Under the pieces are notes generated by a model, which saw nothing but the letters and a program-made list of their open reading frames with translations, made no database searches and had not been told where the DNA came from. A program made the translations under genes and the position numbers. From Haematococcus lacustris (Eukaryota > Chlorophyta > Chlorophyceae > Chlamydomonadales > Haematococcaceae), in contig JASKMD010000006.1 of the NCBI GenBank assembly GCA_030144725.1, positions 7,685,949 to 7,749,948 of the forward strand: 64,000 nucleotides of DNA. Direction: 5' to 3'. This document shows positions 24,657 to 35,195 of this stretch, piece after piece. Each line of letters opens with the position of its first letter. Within the stretch, counting starts at the first letter, position 1.

Positions 24657-26036
24657 CTTGAGTGCCACCCCCGTGAAGGCGGCGCAGGAGGCCGGCATCA
24701 CCTCAGGGGCAGGGCCCAGGTCAGGCGCCAGGCCAGTGCAGAACAGGGCCAGGCTGGCAGGCTCCTCCAGCACCAGGGGCCTGCAGCCAGGAGCATGGGC
24801 TGGGCAGCTCAGGGTGGGTGGGAGGGGCGGCAGGGCAGGGTGGGCGCTGCACAGGACAGGGGAGGGGGCTGGGCGTCATCAAGGGAGGCAAGGGGGAGAG
24901 AAAGGTGAGGGAGGGCAGGGTATGAGGCTATCAATCAGGGGTCACCGGCCAAGGTTGGGGAGCGTGGCCTGAGCTGGGTCGGGGTGATGAGAGTGTGGTG
25001 CGCCAGGGTAGCTACATGGCAGGCTGAGGGCGGCAGGTCTTTCGCCCCTCCGCCTCCCCTCCCTGCCCCTACTGCCTCCACCTGGTGCCGCCCGCCATGC
25101 ACCCACCCACTCACCTAGGCAGCCACACAGCAGCACCAGCCCGGGCAGCGGGGCACATTGCTTGCCAGCTGACAGCGCTGGCAGGGTAGCTGGTCGCAGC
25201 AATGCAGGGCGGCCAGGCAGTGGCTGCTGCTGAGGCCCTGGGCAGAGGGGCTGTGGAGGTGGGCTGAGAGGCAGGTTGGCAGAGGAGCCAGCAGCGGGTC
25301 CATGGCAGCGACTGGGGCCTCAGCTGCTGCAGCGCTACTGGGCCAAGAACAGCCTGCCCCTGTGCCCAGCGCCCCTGATCCAGCCTCAGGCTTGACCCCT
25401 GGCCTCCTGCTGCTCCTGCTCCTGATGTGGGCCTTTAGCAGCAGCAGCAGAAGCAGCAGTGTCGGGGCGCTGACCTGGGTCAGGGTGCTGTTGCCCTCCC
25501 AGTGTTGAGGCCAGGGCAGCTGTGGCACCAGCATGGGCTGCGGCGGTGGGGTCAGGCTGGGGGCTGAGGTCAGGGGAGGTGCGGGCCTGAGCATCCTGGA
25601 AAACCCCATGAGCCGTGGTAGAGGTCACACCAAGGTCTGCCACTGCCCGGGAGGCTGTAGGGGCTGAGTACTGCACAGCCAGGGGTGGTGGGGTGGGGCT
25701 AGGGCAGCAGGCGGTGAAGGGCAGGGTGGAGGGCAGGGTCGCCTCCCAAATGCTGCCGCCATGTGGGCTGCAGGTCACACCAGGTCACACCAGGTCACAC
25801 TAGGTGAAGTGGTGCAGCAGCTTCCTGCCCTCACCCTGCTAGGCAGCTGACTTGGCCTTTGTCCCCAGAGCCCCTCGCCTGCCCCTCCCTCCCGCTGCCA
25901 CTCCCCATCCTCCCTGTCACCAGCCAACAGCCCCAACCCCTGCCCTGCACCCTGCTCCTGCAGCCCATGCCCATTCACCAGCGGCTCACCTAGCTGTTCC
26001 AGCTGTTGCAGCAGCAGCAGGGAGGAGGTGGGGCGC
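24657..26036 (-). CDS. HEAT-like protein, left copy (A1), partial model
   Basis: An internal exon at 24780-24657 is bounded by TGCAG and AAG|GTGGGC and encodes LEEPASLALFCTGLAPDLG followed by PAPEVMP and FTGVALK. The same exon recurs at 33574-33451 with near identity. Further upstream, 25105-25440 and 25500-26036 are open on this strand (for example LLLLQQLEQLGEPL), but phases were not resolved. Leu/Ala/Pro-rich helices resemble HEAT repeats of karyopherins (importin-13/transportin-SR type); this assignment is a guess. The gene is head-to-head with the coiled-coil gene at 26746. It may be a pseudogene. Confidence 0.4.
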
Positions 26037-26324
26037 TGCAGCACTAGGGTGTGTCCGCTAATATTAGTTCCGAGCCAAAAGTGGCGTATTAGCTAATAAT
26101 AGCGCTAATATTAGCTCAAGCGGCGTGAGCCGATACCGGGAGCTAATATGAGCTGATAAGAGCTCATATGAGCTCATAGGAGCTTCCGGGAGCTGATAAG
26201 AGCCAAAAGGGAGCTGATATGAGCTAATACGAGCTTGTACGAGTAATTGGGAGCTCATATTAGCTCATAATAGCTCATACTAGAAACTAATATTAGATGG
26301 GGGGGGAACCACCCTATGCAGCAC
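26037..26324. mobile_element. hAT-type MITE, 272 bp, with 8-bp target-site duplication
   Basis: The element is 26045-26316, flanked by perfect 8-bp repeats TGCAGCAC (26037-26044 and 26317-26324). Ends are inverted: TAGGGTG...CTAATATTAGTT on the left, and the reverse complement of ACTAATATTAG...CACCCTA on the right. An 8-bp duplication with TAGGG-type ends is the signature of the hAT superfamily (compare Ac). There is no transposase. The interior, 26140-26289, is built of about fifteen 10-bp units of the form GAGCTNATAN. It is AT-rich against the GC-rich surroundings. Confidence 0.87.
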
Positions 26325-26672
26325 CCTGGCCAGCAGGCTGTCACCGGCGTCTCGCCGATGGGCAGGCTGAAGCTGTCCCCTGCCTGCGCTGATCAGCTGA
26401 AGGGTAACAGCATCTGGAGCAGCGGCGTGGTGGCTAGCGGCGCTGATGCCACGTGTACAGCAACTAGTCATGTGTTGGGTGCGGCACTCAGGTGAGGGTA
26501 TGTGCACATGCAGGCCGAGGAACATGCCCACCCCGATGTGACCCTGGCGATGGTCAAGCAGCGAGCTACGACTGCTGCTGGGCCCTCCAGCATCAAACTT
26601 TTTAAACTAGCGGTTACCCGCGCATTTCACACTCATCACCGTACCGCCCTGTACTTATTATCCTCCAGGCTT

Positions 26673-26745
26673 GCTTTTGAGTGCAGACCACTCGACATCT
26701 TCAGCCTAGTCCACCATCGACCCCTCACAGCCACTAACTCGCAAA
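26673..26745 (+). promoter_or_regulatory. Conserved 5' leader of the coiled-coil gene (left copy)
   Basis: GCTTTTGAGTGCA (26673-26685) is identical to 35121-35133. It lies 73 bases before the ATG here and 75 bases before the ATG in the right copy. Weaker similarity extends about 100 bp further upstream. This marks shared promoter or leader sequence. Confidence 0.65.
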
Positions 26746-29034
26746 ATGGCCGAGCACACCAGTCAACAACCAGCCCTGGACGCATCACTGGAAATCGCAA
26801 GTGCAGAGGCGACCCTGTATCTCAGGCCGGACCAGGCAGGCAATGTAGTCAGTGAGTGCCGCAGTTGAGCCTCCTGTGCACTTAGATGGCGGGCTCCACC
26901 AAGCAGTCGGTCTCTTGTGTGCCAGGTCCTTCTAGCTCGCTGAGTCTGCTTTAGTTGCTTGCTCTGTAGAACTCGACTCGGTGTATCAGTTATTGCAAAA
27001 GGCAGCGACACAGAAATTGGTCGCGAAATTGACAACCTCGAGTCGCAGCGCTGTGGGTACAATTGGCAGCACACAAGCCAGGTGGGATTGCGTCAAACGC
27101 GTTGCCGGCCCCACGCCTGCCTCCGCGCAACACCGTCCTGCACCCACCACCACCTCCCAATCCCTCCTACTCCTCCCCCACGCTGCAAACAAGGAGCCGG
27201 ATCAAGCTCTGCAGATGTTTCACAGGGGTTGTGATCAGCCTCACTGCCAACAGTAAACAATGGCAATGTTATTCTGACCCTATCACCCATTAACTCCACT
27301 TGGATAGCTGCCACACTGCTGCTCTCTTTGCTACGCACCTGCCAGTGCCTGCCGCACATGGTCAATGCTTGCAGCACCTCTCTACCCACCAACTGCATAT
27401 AGCAGCCAGTATTGCAGCCATTGTTGTAGCGCAATGCCTTGATGCTGCTGGTACCATATTGAGCTGACGTGCCATGTGGGCAGCCGAGTGCCTTCTCATT
27501 AGCATTACCTCATTCGTGGCAGCTGTGGCGCTGCTGATCAGATCAGTTCTGGCCTAGCAGTCTTCACCGGTGGCAAGCTGGCAGCAGGCGCACCTCGGCT
27601 GATGCCTCATCTGCCTGCCTGCGCCTTGCTGCTGCCTGCAGGTGCACCACCCCTCGCGTTGGCTACCACGCCCACGTGTTGGTCCTGGCTGCCACACAGG
27701 CAGAGCCTCACCACGCCACGGGACATTTTCCACAGGGCGCATGGAAATACCATGATTCCGCTATCGTACTTGCGACCTCCGCAGCCACTCCAGCTGCTCC
27801 ATGCGAAGACACCGCACCCCCTGTCCCCATCCCTTCTTTCCTGGCCCAAGAGGGTTTTGTCAAGCTCCAGCTGGATAGGCTTGCTTGGTTGTGGCGGCAT
27901 GTTGAGATACTGCAGCAGTCCCGTGCGAAGGCCTCGGCTCAGCTGCGTCATCAGGAGCAAAGGCACCGGGCCGCTCTTGCAGTGCTCCACGACAAACTGG
28001 CCCGGTTAGAGCATCATCTGAGAGCAGAGCTTGCCAGCAAGGCAGCAAAGGTGGTTGATCTGAAGGCCAGGCTTGCAGCCTGCAGCCAAGAAGCCTTGGC
28101 TAGCTCACTTGAATCAGCCGCTCAGATTGAGACGCTGGACATGGCACTGCAGCAGGCAGAGAGGCAGGCTGATGAGCAGCAGGCAGCATGGATGGCTGAT
28201 CAGCAAGTCATTGTTGACCAGGAGGTGGAGCTGCAGCAACAACGCGCCAGGGCTGAGCAAGCTGAAGCGCGGCTGCAGGCGGTGGAGGCTGCATCACAGT
28301 CCAAGCGCTTCCGCTGGTTGGGCTCTGTGCCCAGTGGCAGCGGTGGCTCTACCTCCCCCAGCAGCACCAACCTCAGCAGTGCCAGCAACGGGCAGGGCGC
28401 CGGCAACCAGGGCAGCAGCAAGGGGGAGCAGGGCAAGCAGGCCCAAGGCCCAATCCAGCCCTACCCTTCCCCAGCCCCTGCCCCTCTGCAGCGCCGTTAC
28501 GACCAGGTTGTGCGCAAGTTGGTGGCGCTGCGGGCTGTAGCGGCAGTCCGTGAGCCTGCATGCCAGGCAGCTGAGGCCGAGGTGCTGCGCCTCCAACAGG
28601 CTCTCGCGGCAGCTGAGGCCCGCACTCTGCTGCAGGTGGAGTGTGGCCGGGAGCAGCGGCTGCTGCTGGAGGCTGAGCTGCAGGTGCTGCGGGCCAAGGC
28701 TGAGCAGGCTGAGGCGCAGCTGCAGCAGCTGGCAGCCATGAAGCAGCCGCCAGCCCACCGTCAAGGGTGCGGCTCAGCGCCTTGCCCCAGCACTGGCCGC
28801 ACCTCCCCCTGCAGCGGCAGCCTCAGCGGGTGCAGCGATGACGGCCTGGACATCTGCAGTGAGTGGGGCAGTGATGAGGAGCGCACGCAGTTCAAGGGCC
28901 GCGACCAGGCTCCCTCTCCCTTGCCATTGGTTGCGGCACATGCCGGCAAAGGTGGGCCGGGGCCCCAGGGCTGCAAGCTGCAGGGTGCTGTGCAGCAGCT
29001 GAAGCGCACACTACTGGTTGTGGCCTCAAGGTGA
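26746..29034 (+). CDS. Coiled-coil protein lacking the kinase domain of its tandem paralogue (536 residues)
   Basis: Three exons in phase: 26746-26851, 26970-27081 and 27642-29034 (TGA), 1611 bases in total. Exon 1 (MAEHTSQQPALDASLEIASA, then EATLY) aligns with exon 1 of the gene at 35196. The first intron begins GTGAGTGCCG in both, with GATGGCGGGCT downstream. Residues from about 130 are coiled coil: LARLEHHLRAELASKAAKV, LQQQRARAEQAEARLQAVEA and LRAKAEQAEAQLQQL. A Ser/Gly-rich low-complexity linker divides the coil into two parts. No kinase motif occurs in the exons or in the 560-base second intron. The downstream region is shared with the right copy and has TGTAA at 29660 and 29698. Function unknown. 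Confidence 0.78.
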
Positions 29035-29039
29035 GGCTG

Positions 29040-30365
29040 GACACCACCCCTAGCGCCACAGCAGCAGGGACAGGGTGTTGCAAGCACACCGCCATGCAGC
29101 CGGGCTGTGCCATGCAACACGGTGGCAGTGTGATTGGGAGCAGCCCAGGGCTGGCAACCACATGCAGTCCTAGCACACACGGTCCTGCCATTGCATGACA
29201 CTGTGAACCACACATGGGGTGGCTGGCACTGCGCATGCACACACCTGAGACAGGCATCAGACCCATTACAACAGCCACCATGCCTGGCATACACTGAGGA
29301 CTGAGTTGGTTTTGGCTTGCTTTACACACTGCCTGTGAGTGCACCACCCAAGCAATAGATATCAACACATACCAACATGTTGCTCACATCACTGCCATTC
29401 TTGTACATTGCTTGCCAGTTGTGTACACCTAGATCTGGCATGTAGCTTCAGTCACTAGCAGAGAGAGGATGGTCAATTATCTTAGTGGGACACGTGTCTT
29501 TGCTATTGCTAGATAGTGTGATTGTGGACAGTTGCGTCAGTAGGCAGGGCTGGGGGAGTAGTCAGTAGCAGTAGTCAGGGGTGGGGTGGTTGTGCTCCGG
29601 GTGAAAGGTCAAGCTGCAGGGCGTAGCTCTAGTGCGCGTGATGAGGGGGTGTTGCCGAGTGTAAGGAGGACTCGTGTGGCTGTGAGGGGCAGGAAGCTGT
29701 AACGTCGTGCCCAACCCTGGCCGAGTACAATCATCGAGACGCACTTGTCCACCCCCGCACGAGCCAGTGCACTGTCCTGATCCCAAAGCGCCCGCCGCTG
29801 AGATTTGAGGCGCACGTTCAGGTAGCCGGGGGTTCCCATACGACCCGGCAATGCCACTAGAAAAACAAGGAGGGTGCACGACAACGGACGCGCACACCTG
29901 CAGGGTCCACGGCTGCGACATTCCGGGTACATGGGAGCCGTGCTTTGCGTGCTAGCCGCGGTTCGTCACCAAGCACCTGCCTTAGATTGCCGCTACCTTA
30001 CGCACATTCGCAGTTTTGAATGCTTGCCCGGGGCTGCGGCTGCACCAGGCTTACGACCAGTGCCCACGACGGTCGGTGCCACAGTTTAGAGAGCGACATG
30101 GTGATAGGGTGTGAAGTGCGCGCACTGACAGGTAGGCGGCGTCTGGAGCCTGGCACAGTGGGACGGCTGACGGCTGACACAGCACACCGTAGACACTGCA
30201 CCTTCACAACAACAGGTGGTGCTAGTGATAATGGCCAGGAATGTTGCCTGCTGCTGCCTCCTTCCACTGACCCTTGCTGCCCCTGGCAATGGCCTTGCTG
30301 CACCTAGATGCTGCCCTGTTGCTCCTGGTTGCTGCCGCTTGCCCCCTGCCACCCCTGGTGAGGCA
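29040..30365. repeat. Duplicated 3' flank, left copy (B1)
   Basis: 29070-29797 matches 38860-39550 at high identity, including TGTAA motifs. Similarity resumes at about 30126-30355 (matching 39552-39805) after some 330 bases present only here. It is part of the tandem segmental duplication. In 29609-29840 the minus strand is open, but that frame has stops in the right copy, so I do not call it a gene. Confidence 0.85.
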
Positions 30366-30492
30366 CAAAACTGCAACTTAGACAGTCCGCACATGAGGCA
30401 TTGTTTACAACATTTGATGATCACTGCAGGAGGCCACCAGACTCTATCACACTGCTGGTCACCCCTAATGTCAAGCATTGATAGCAGCGATA

Positions 30493-31096
30493 GGTGGCTT
30501 ACACCGCTTACGCCGTCAGCCGTTAGGCTGCTTGGCCGCCCTCCCCCTCTAAGGGTTCGGGCCTATCTGTAACGCACTAAAAAGCAAGGTGCACAAACAA
30601 AGGTGCACATGGGCTCAACATGAAGTCAAGTTCTCATTACTGTTCTGGAAAGTCATGGCAACCGCTGATGCCTAACCTGAACCTAGTCAAGCTCGTGCAA
30701 ACTTCTGTAGAGAGCTGTCTATTCAGCAGGTGTGGTGCCATGTGATTGATGCCAATGCCGTCCCCATGCTTGAACCATGCAGCATACGAGCATCTCACTC
30801 GATGCACCGTCTCAGGCAGTCTAGGGTCTCCCTCAAACCCAACCCAACGCCTCCCCCACCTCTCGAGCCACTTGACTTCCAAAGCCTTGGTGCCTAGGAC
30901 CATGTCCGGGCTCAAGGTGAACTCACCCCCCATCAACTCTCTGGCGGCAAGCTGAAACTGAGCACTACAGCTGGCCTGACACCTCCTGCCTAACTCCACA
31001 TCTGCCTTGATGACCCTCTTTAGCAGGTCGCTGTGGGATAGTTTGGCAGTGATCCAGAACTTGCACGCAGCTCTAAGCCAGTAAAGCTGGAGGTGT
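30493..31096 (-). mobile_element. 5'-truncated, internally deleted LINE copy (C1)
   Basis: Matches the 3' part of the LINE at 45350-47096 in the same orientation. Compared with that copy, about 145 bases are missing at 30662, and the copy ends abruptly at 31096, as expected for 5' truncation during target-primed reverse transcription. Its 3' end (GTAAGCC, at 30495) is shared. It encodes only remnants such as FQLAARELMGGEFTLSPDM. Confidence 0.85.
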
Positions 31097-31406
31097 TAGC
31101 AGCATGTCTGCTTCTGTGTCGCCTCTCAACCAATAGATTGTTCACGAGGCTGTTGTTGCTAGGCTGGTTGGCCGCTTGAGCGACCTACAGCAAGAAACGC
31201 AGCCGCTTGGCCTTTTAACAGCAAGCAATGGCCAGTCCAGGCACTTTTCATGCCCGACTGCGGACAACAAGCAGCCTGCAGCAATGACCAAGAGGTGCCG
31301 CAACCAGCCACTGTGCTCAACTTCTGCTCGACAAGGAGGCTAGCAGTGATGGCTAGCGCATGGCAGGGGTGCGCAGTTACTCATGCAGCCATGTGCATCC
31401 TGTGAG

Positions 31407-34400
31407 TCACAGTGCTGGGGTCACCGCCCTGGCCAGCGCCCTGGCTGCCCTGGCTGCGCTGGCCTGGGCCAATGCCATGTCACCCTGCGCCAGGTGTTGC
31501 TGCAGCTCACAGCCCGCTGCAGCCACCTGGGCAGCCCCCTCACATTGCGGGCTGACGGCCTGCCACTGTTGCAGCCCCCTTGCACCAGCCCGATGGCAAG
31601 ACCTTTGTGAAGGGTGTGCAGCAGCTGCCTGTCCCAGCGCTGTCCCCAGGAATTGAACTTGGAACCCCTCGCACCTCCCGGGCAGCACCAAGCAGGCTGA
31701 GGTTGCGTAGCCCTGGCACACGCCTAGCAGGGTGAGCAGCGCATGTGAGTTCGAAGCTGTGTGTTGGAGCCCAGCAGACTGAGCTGGCAGCACTGCCTCA
31801 TCCCCACTGGGTGTCTGGCTGCCAGGGCTGCGCCCAGGAGGAGGCGGAGGCAGCAGTGAGCCTAAAGCCATAGCCAGCAGCTGCTCACACAGGCCATCAG
31901 GGTCTTTGCCACCTGGGCCTTGGCCTGCTATGCCATGGGCAGCCGCCAGCAGCTCTGGCTGATCTTCATTGTGCTCCTGCCTGGCAATGTGTGCCCAACT
32001 GGCCTGCTGCACATCCAGGAGCAGGCATTGACCTCCACAGCCGTCAGCGGGGCACCTTGCCTTGGATGGTGCTGGGCAGGGGCTAAGGTGTTGGTGGGGG
32101 TGCGCCATGCAGCTGGTGCTGTGCAGCATGCAGCCCAGCTGCCAGCCAGCTTCCTGCCTCACTGCAGCCACAGGGTCCAGTGTGAGGTAATGGGGTTAGG
32201 GTTAGGCTGGGGCTGCGGTTGGATGGTCAGTGGGTCGGATGGCTGCCAGGTACAGGTTCAGCAGCAGGGGGTGCAGCTGCTGAGCCAGTGCTAGCCGCAC
32301 CCTCCAGGCGCCGCACCTGGGAGTACAAGCAGGCAGGCAGGCAGCTGGAACCGCAGGGCTATGCGCTGGCCCCGCTGGCCTCCCCGCTGGCCTTCCCGCT
32401 GGCCTTCACGCCCTGATCTGCCCCACCTCAGCCCACACCACCAGCCTACCTTCTCACAGCACCACCCCTCCCCTTTCTTCCAGCGCCTTCCCCGTCTGCC
32501 TTCCCATCCTTCTCACTCCTCCTTCCCCCCTTCTTAATATTATTCCTCATTTGCCTTCCCTCCTTTCCCACCCCCTTCCCTTCTCTCTCCCATCCTGGCT
32601 CTTATCCATGTCACCTCAACTACCTAACCTGACCTGACCCTGACATAACACCCACTTTGTGCCGTGGGTTGCCCCAGCTGCTGTGCCTGTTGTCCCCTCC
32701 ACCTGCTGCCCACCGCCTTGCAGGCTGCTGCCCGTCACAAGGGCTGGCAGCAGGCAGACAAGGTCAAGGTGCGCCTCAGCAGGCAACAGGGCCAGGAGGG
32801 GTGCCAAAACAGGCACCAGCGCCGGGCCCAAGTCTGGCAGCCGGTGTGGCAGCAGCGCCAGCACAGGGGCCAGCAACTGCTCAGCAGCTGCCTGAGGTCC
32901 AAGCACGGCTGCCAGATCTGGCAAGCCTGAGATGAGTGAGGAGAGAGCAGAAGTGTGACCAGCCGGGTCCCAGGCCCTCTGGTAAGCAGGTAGCAGTGGG
33001 CAAGAGCAGGGAGCAGTGGACATCCACGCGGCCCACCCGACCTGCAAGCATCACAGGCGAGCAGGCATCACAGGCAAGCAGGCATCACAGGCAAGCCACG
33101 CCATTTTGCTGTGCCCCCTCGAGCAGACAACCCCTTGTGCCCATCTGCTGACTCCCTGGTCCGACCCTGACTGTGACCTGCCCTGGTCTGACCCTGGCTG
33201 TGGCCTGGCTCTGCTTCTGGGGTGACCTATGCTGGCCTGGCCTTGTGTCTGTTAGGTGCCTGCACCCTGGGCCTTAGAGCAGCCAATCACTGCAGGTTGG
33301 CCACGCCCTGGTGGGCTAAATGACCCCAAGGGTAAGCCCTGAGGTCTCAGGCCCTACTGGGCACTGGCTACAGGCGTGACCCACACACTCTGGTGTGCAC
33401 TGCCAGCCTGGCGCTGGTTGCCCCTGAGGTGCCTGATGAGGCGCGCCCACCTTGAGTGCCACCCCCGTGAAGGCGGCGCAGCAGGCCGGCATCACCTCAG
33501 GGGCAGGGCCCAGGTCAGGCGCCAGGCCAGTGCAGAACAGGGCCAGGCTGGCAGGCTCCTCCAGCACCAGGGGCCTGCAGCCAGGAGCATGGGGTGGGCA
33601 GCTGAAGGTGGGTGGGAGGGGCGGCAGGGCAGGGTGGGCGCTGCACAGGACAGGGGAGGGGGCTGGGCGTTATGAAGGGAGGCAAGGGGAGAGAAAGGTG
33701 AGGGAGGGCAGGGTATGAGGCTATCAAGCAGGGCTCACTGGCCAAGGTTGGGGAGCGTGGCCTGAGCTGGGTCGGGGTGATGAGAGTGTGGTGGCGAGGC
33801 CCTGGGCAGGGGGACTGTGGAGGTGGGTTGAGACGCAGGTTGTCAGAGGAGCCAGCAGCGGGGCCGTGGCAGCGGCTGGGGCTTCAGCTGCTGCAGTGCC
33901 ACTGGGCCAGGAACCAGCCTGCCCCTGTGCCCAGCGCCCCTGCTCCAGCCTCAGGCTTGACCCCTGGCCTCCTGCTTTTCCTGCCCCTGATGTGGGCCTA
34001 TAGCAGCAGCAACAACAGCAGGTCGGGCTCTGGCTGCCGTTTCTGACCCCATCGTATAGCTAGGGCAAGGTAAGTAGGTGCAGGAGCCTCACCTGGTGGC
34101 AGCACTGTACCAGTCAGCCACGACTGCAAGCCGCAGTGCACGTCAGCCTGGTTTGCATGATCTGCTGGGATGGCTGTCACCAGCTGAGCCAAGGGTCTCA
34201 TCCGCCCGACCCAGCTGTTGTTGAGCTCCCGCCATGGCTGGGGCTGCACACGGCTCTTGGGAGGCTGTCAGCGCTCATCACCCACAGCTGAACAGGCAGG
34301 CAGTGGCCTCAACCTCCTCCATCGCCCAACCATACGAGGGAGCTTCGTGGCAGCTGCACAGAGGGTGACATGACCCCTCATGAGAGGCATGCACGCTTGA

Positions 34401-34590
34401 GCCTGGGCAGTGCAAGAGGTGTGTGATTGGAGGGGTGAAGCGCCGTGTTGGAAGGTGGTGGTGTGGATCTTGAGACCAAAGTGGAACATGGGATTTGATG
34501 GACAAGCTGTAACATGAGAACGAGAGGCAAGATGTGGCCTGATAGGTGGCCCTCACCAAGACTTGCGGCCTCCACCAAGCGCCACAGCTG
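31407..34590 (-). CDS. HEAT-like protein, right copy (A2), partial model
   Basis: Candidate exons on the minus strand: 34590-34557 (LWRLVEAASL), about 34345-34285 (GWAMEEVEATACLFSCG), about 34249-34098 (NSWVGRMRPLAQLVTAIP and GLQSWLTGTVLPP), 33574-33451 (LEEPASLALFCTGLAPDLG...) and 32926-32703 (LAAVLGPQAAAEQLLAPVLA, LPALVTGSSLQ). The last is strongly Leu-periodic. Open sequence continues to 31407 but is unresolved. EVEA followed by a helix and paired Leu-rich helices recall transportin-SR/importin-13 HEAT repeats; family assignment is tentative. It is head-to-head with the kinase gene at 35196. Relative to A1 about 230 bases (25000-25230) are missing. Confidence 0.42.
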
Positions 34591-35120
34591 CTGCATGCCT
34601 CAGGCTGCGTCCGTCACTGAACCATACACATACTGCCTGTCTGCAATGCACATTGGAAGGCATAGACGGAATGTCGGCTGTACCTTGTGTGCTGTCAGTA
34701 GCCGAACTATCTGTCGCTGCCTGCAACCCCAAACCCGCCTTGAACAAGTCCGGCATCAGCCTACCCCTGCCCCGCACTGGTCTTATTGACAAACCTGCGG
34801 CAGTGGCCCAGCCCGCATGCTGCAGCCCGTCGACTAAGCTGTCTAAGGACTTAACAGCAGCTGGGGACGTCCCGGCCCATAATACGCAGCGCCTCCTAGC
34901 CGCCCCACAGCCGATGTGCTTGTCGGCTCAATGTGCTTTGGAATGTGAGGGCTGCTGTCCAAGGCTTGTAACCTCCAGATGACATCGCCAGGTCAGATGC
35001 TGCTCTTGTGCCAGGCTTCGTGCGCTGCACCTGGACCCCCCAGAAGCACCGTATTCAAGCTGCAGGGCTCCCGCGCTGTACACACTTGTCACTGTGCCGC
35101 TGGCTAAGAAGCTAGAAACC

Positions 35121-35195
35121 GCTTTTGAGTGCAAGACACTCATTATCGGCAGCGCTTGTACAGCGCCACCTTCATCGTAGCCGCACTCCCGCACA
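35121..35195 (+). promoter_or_regulatory. Conserved 5' leader of the kinase gene (right copy)
   Basis: GCTTTTGAGTGCA at 35121-35133 matches 26673-26685 exactly and keeps nearly the same distance to the start codon. Confidence 0.65.

Noticed and set aside
29609..29932. Minus-strand ORF of 107 codons in the duplicated 3' flank
   Set aside because: The matching frame in the right copy contains stops (39510-39540), so it is not conserved as coding.
31407..32171. 254-codon minus ORF as a stand-alone gene
   Set aside because: Composition alternates with plus-strand open frames; if coding it belongs to the A2 gene, and phases could not be resolved.
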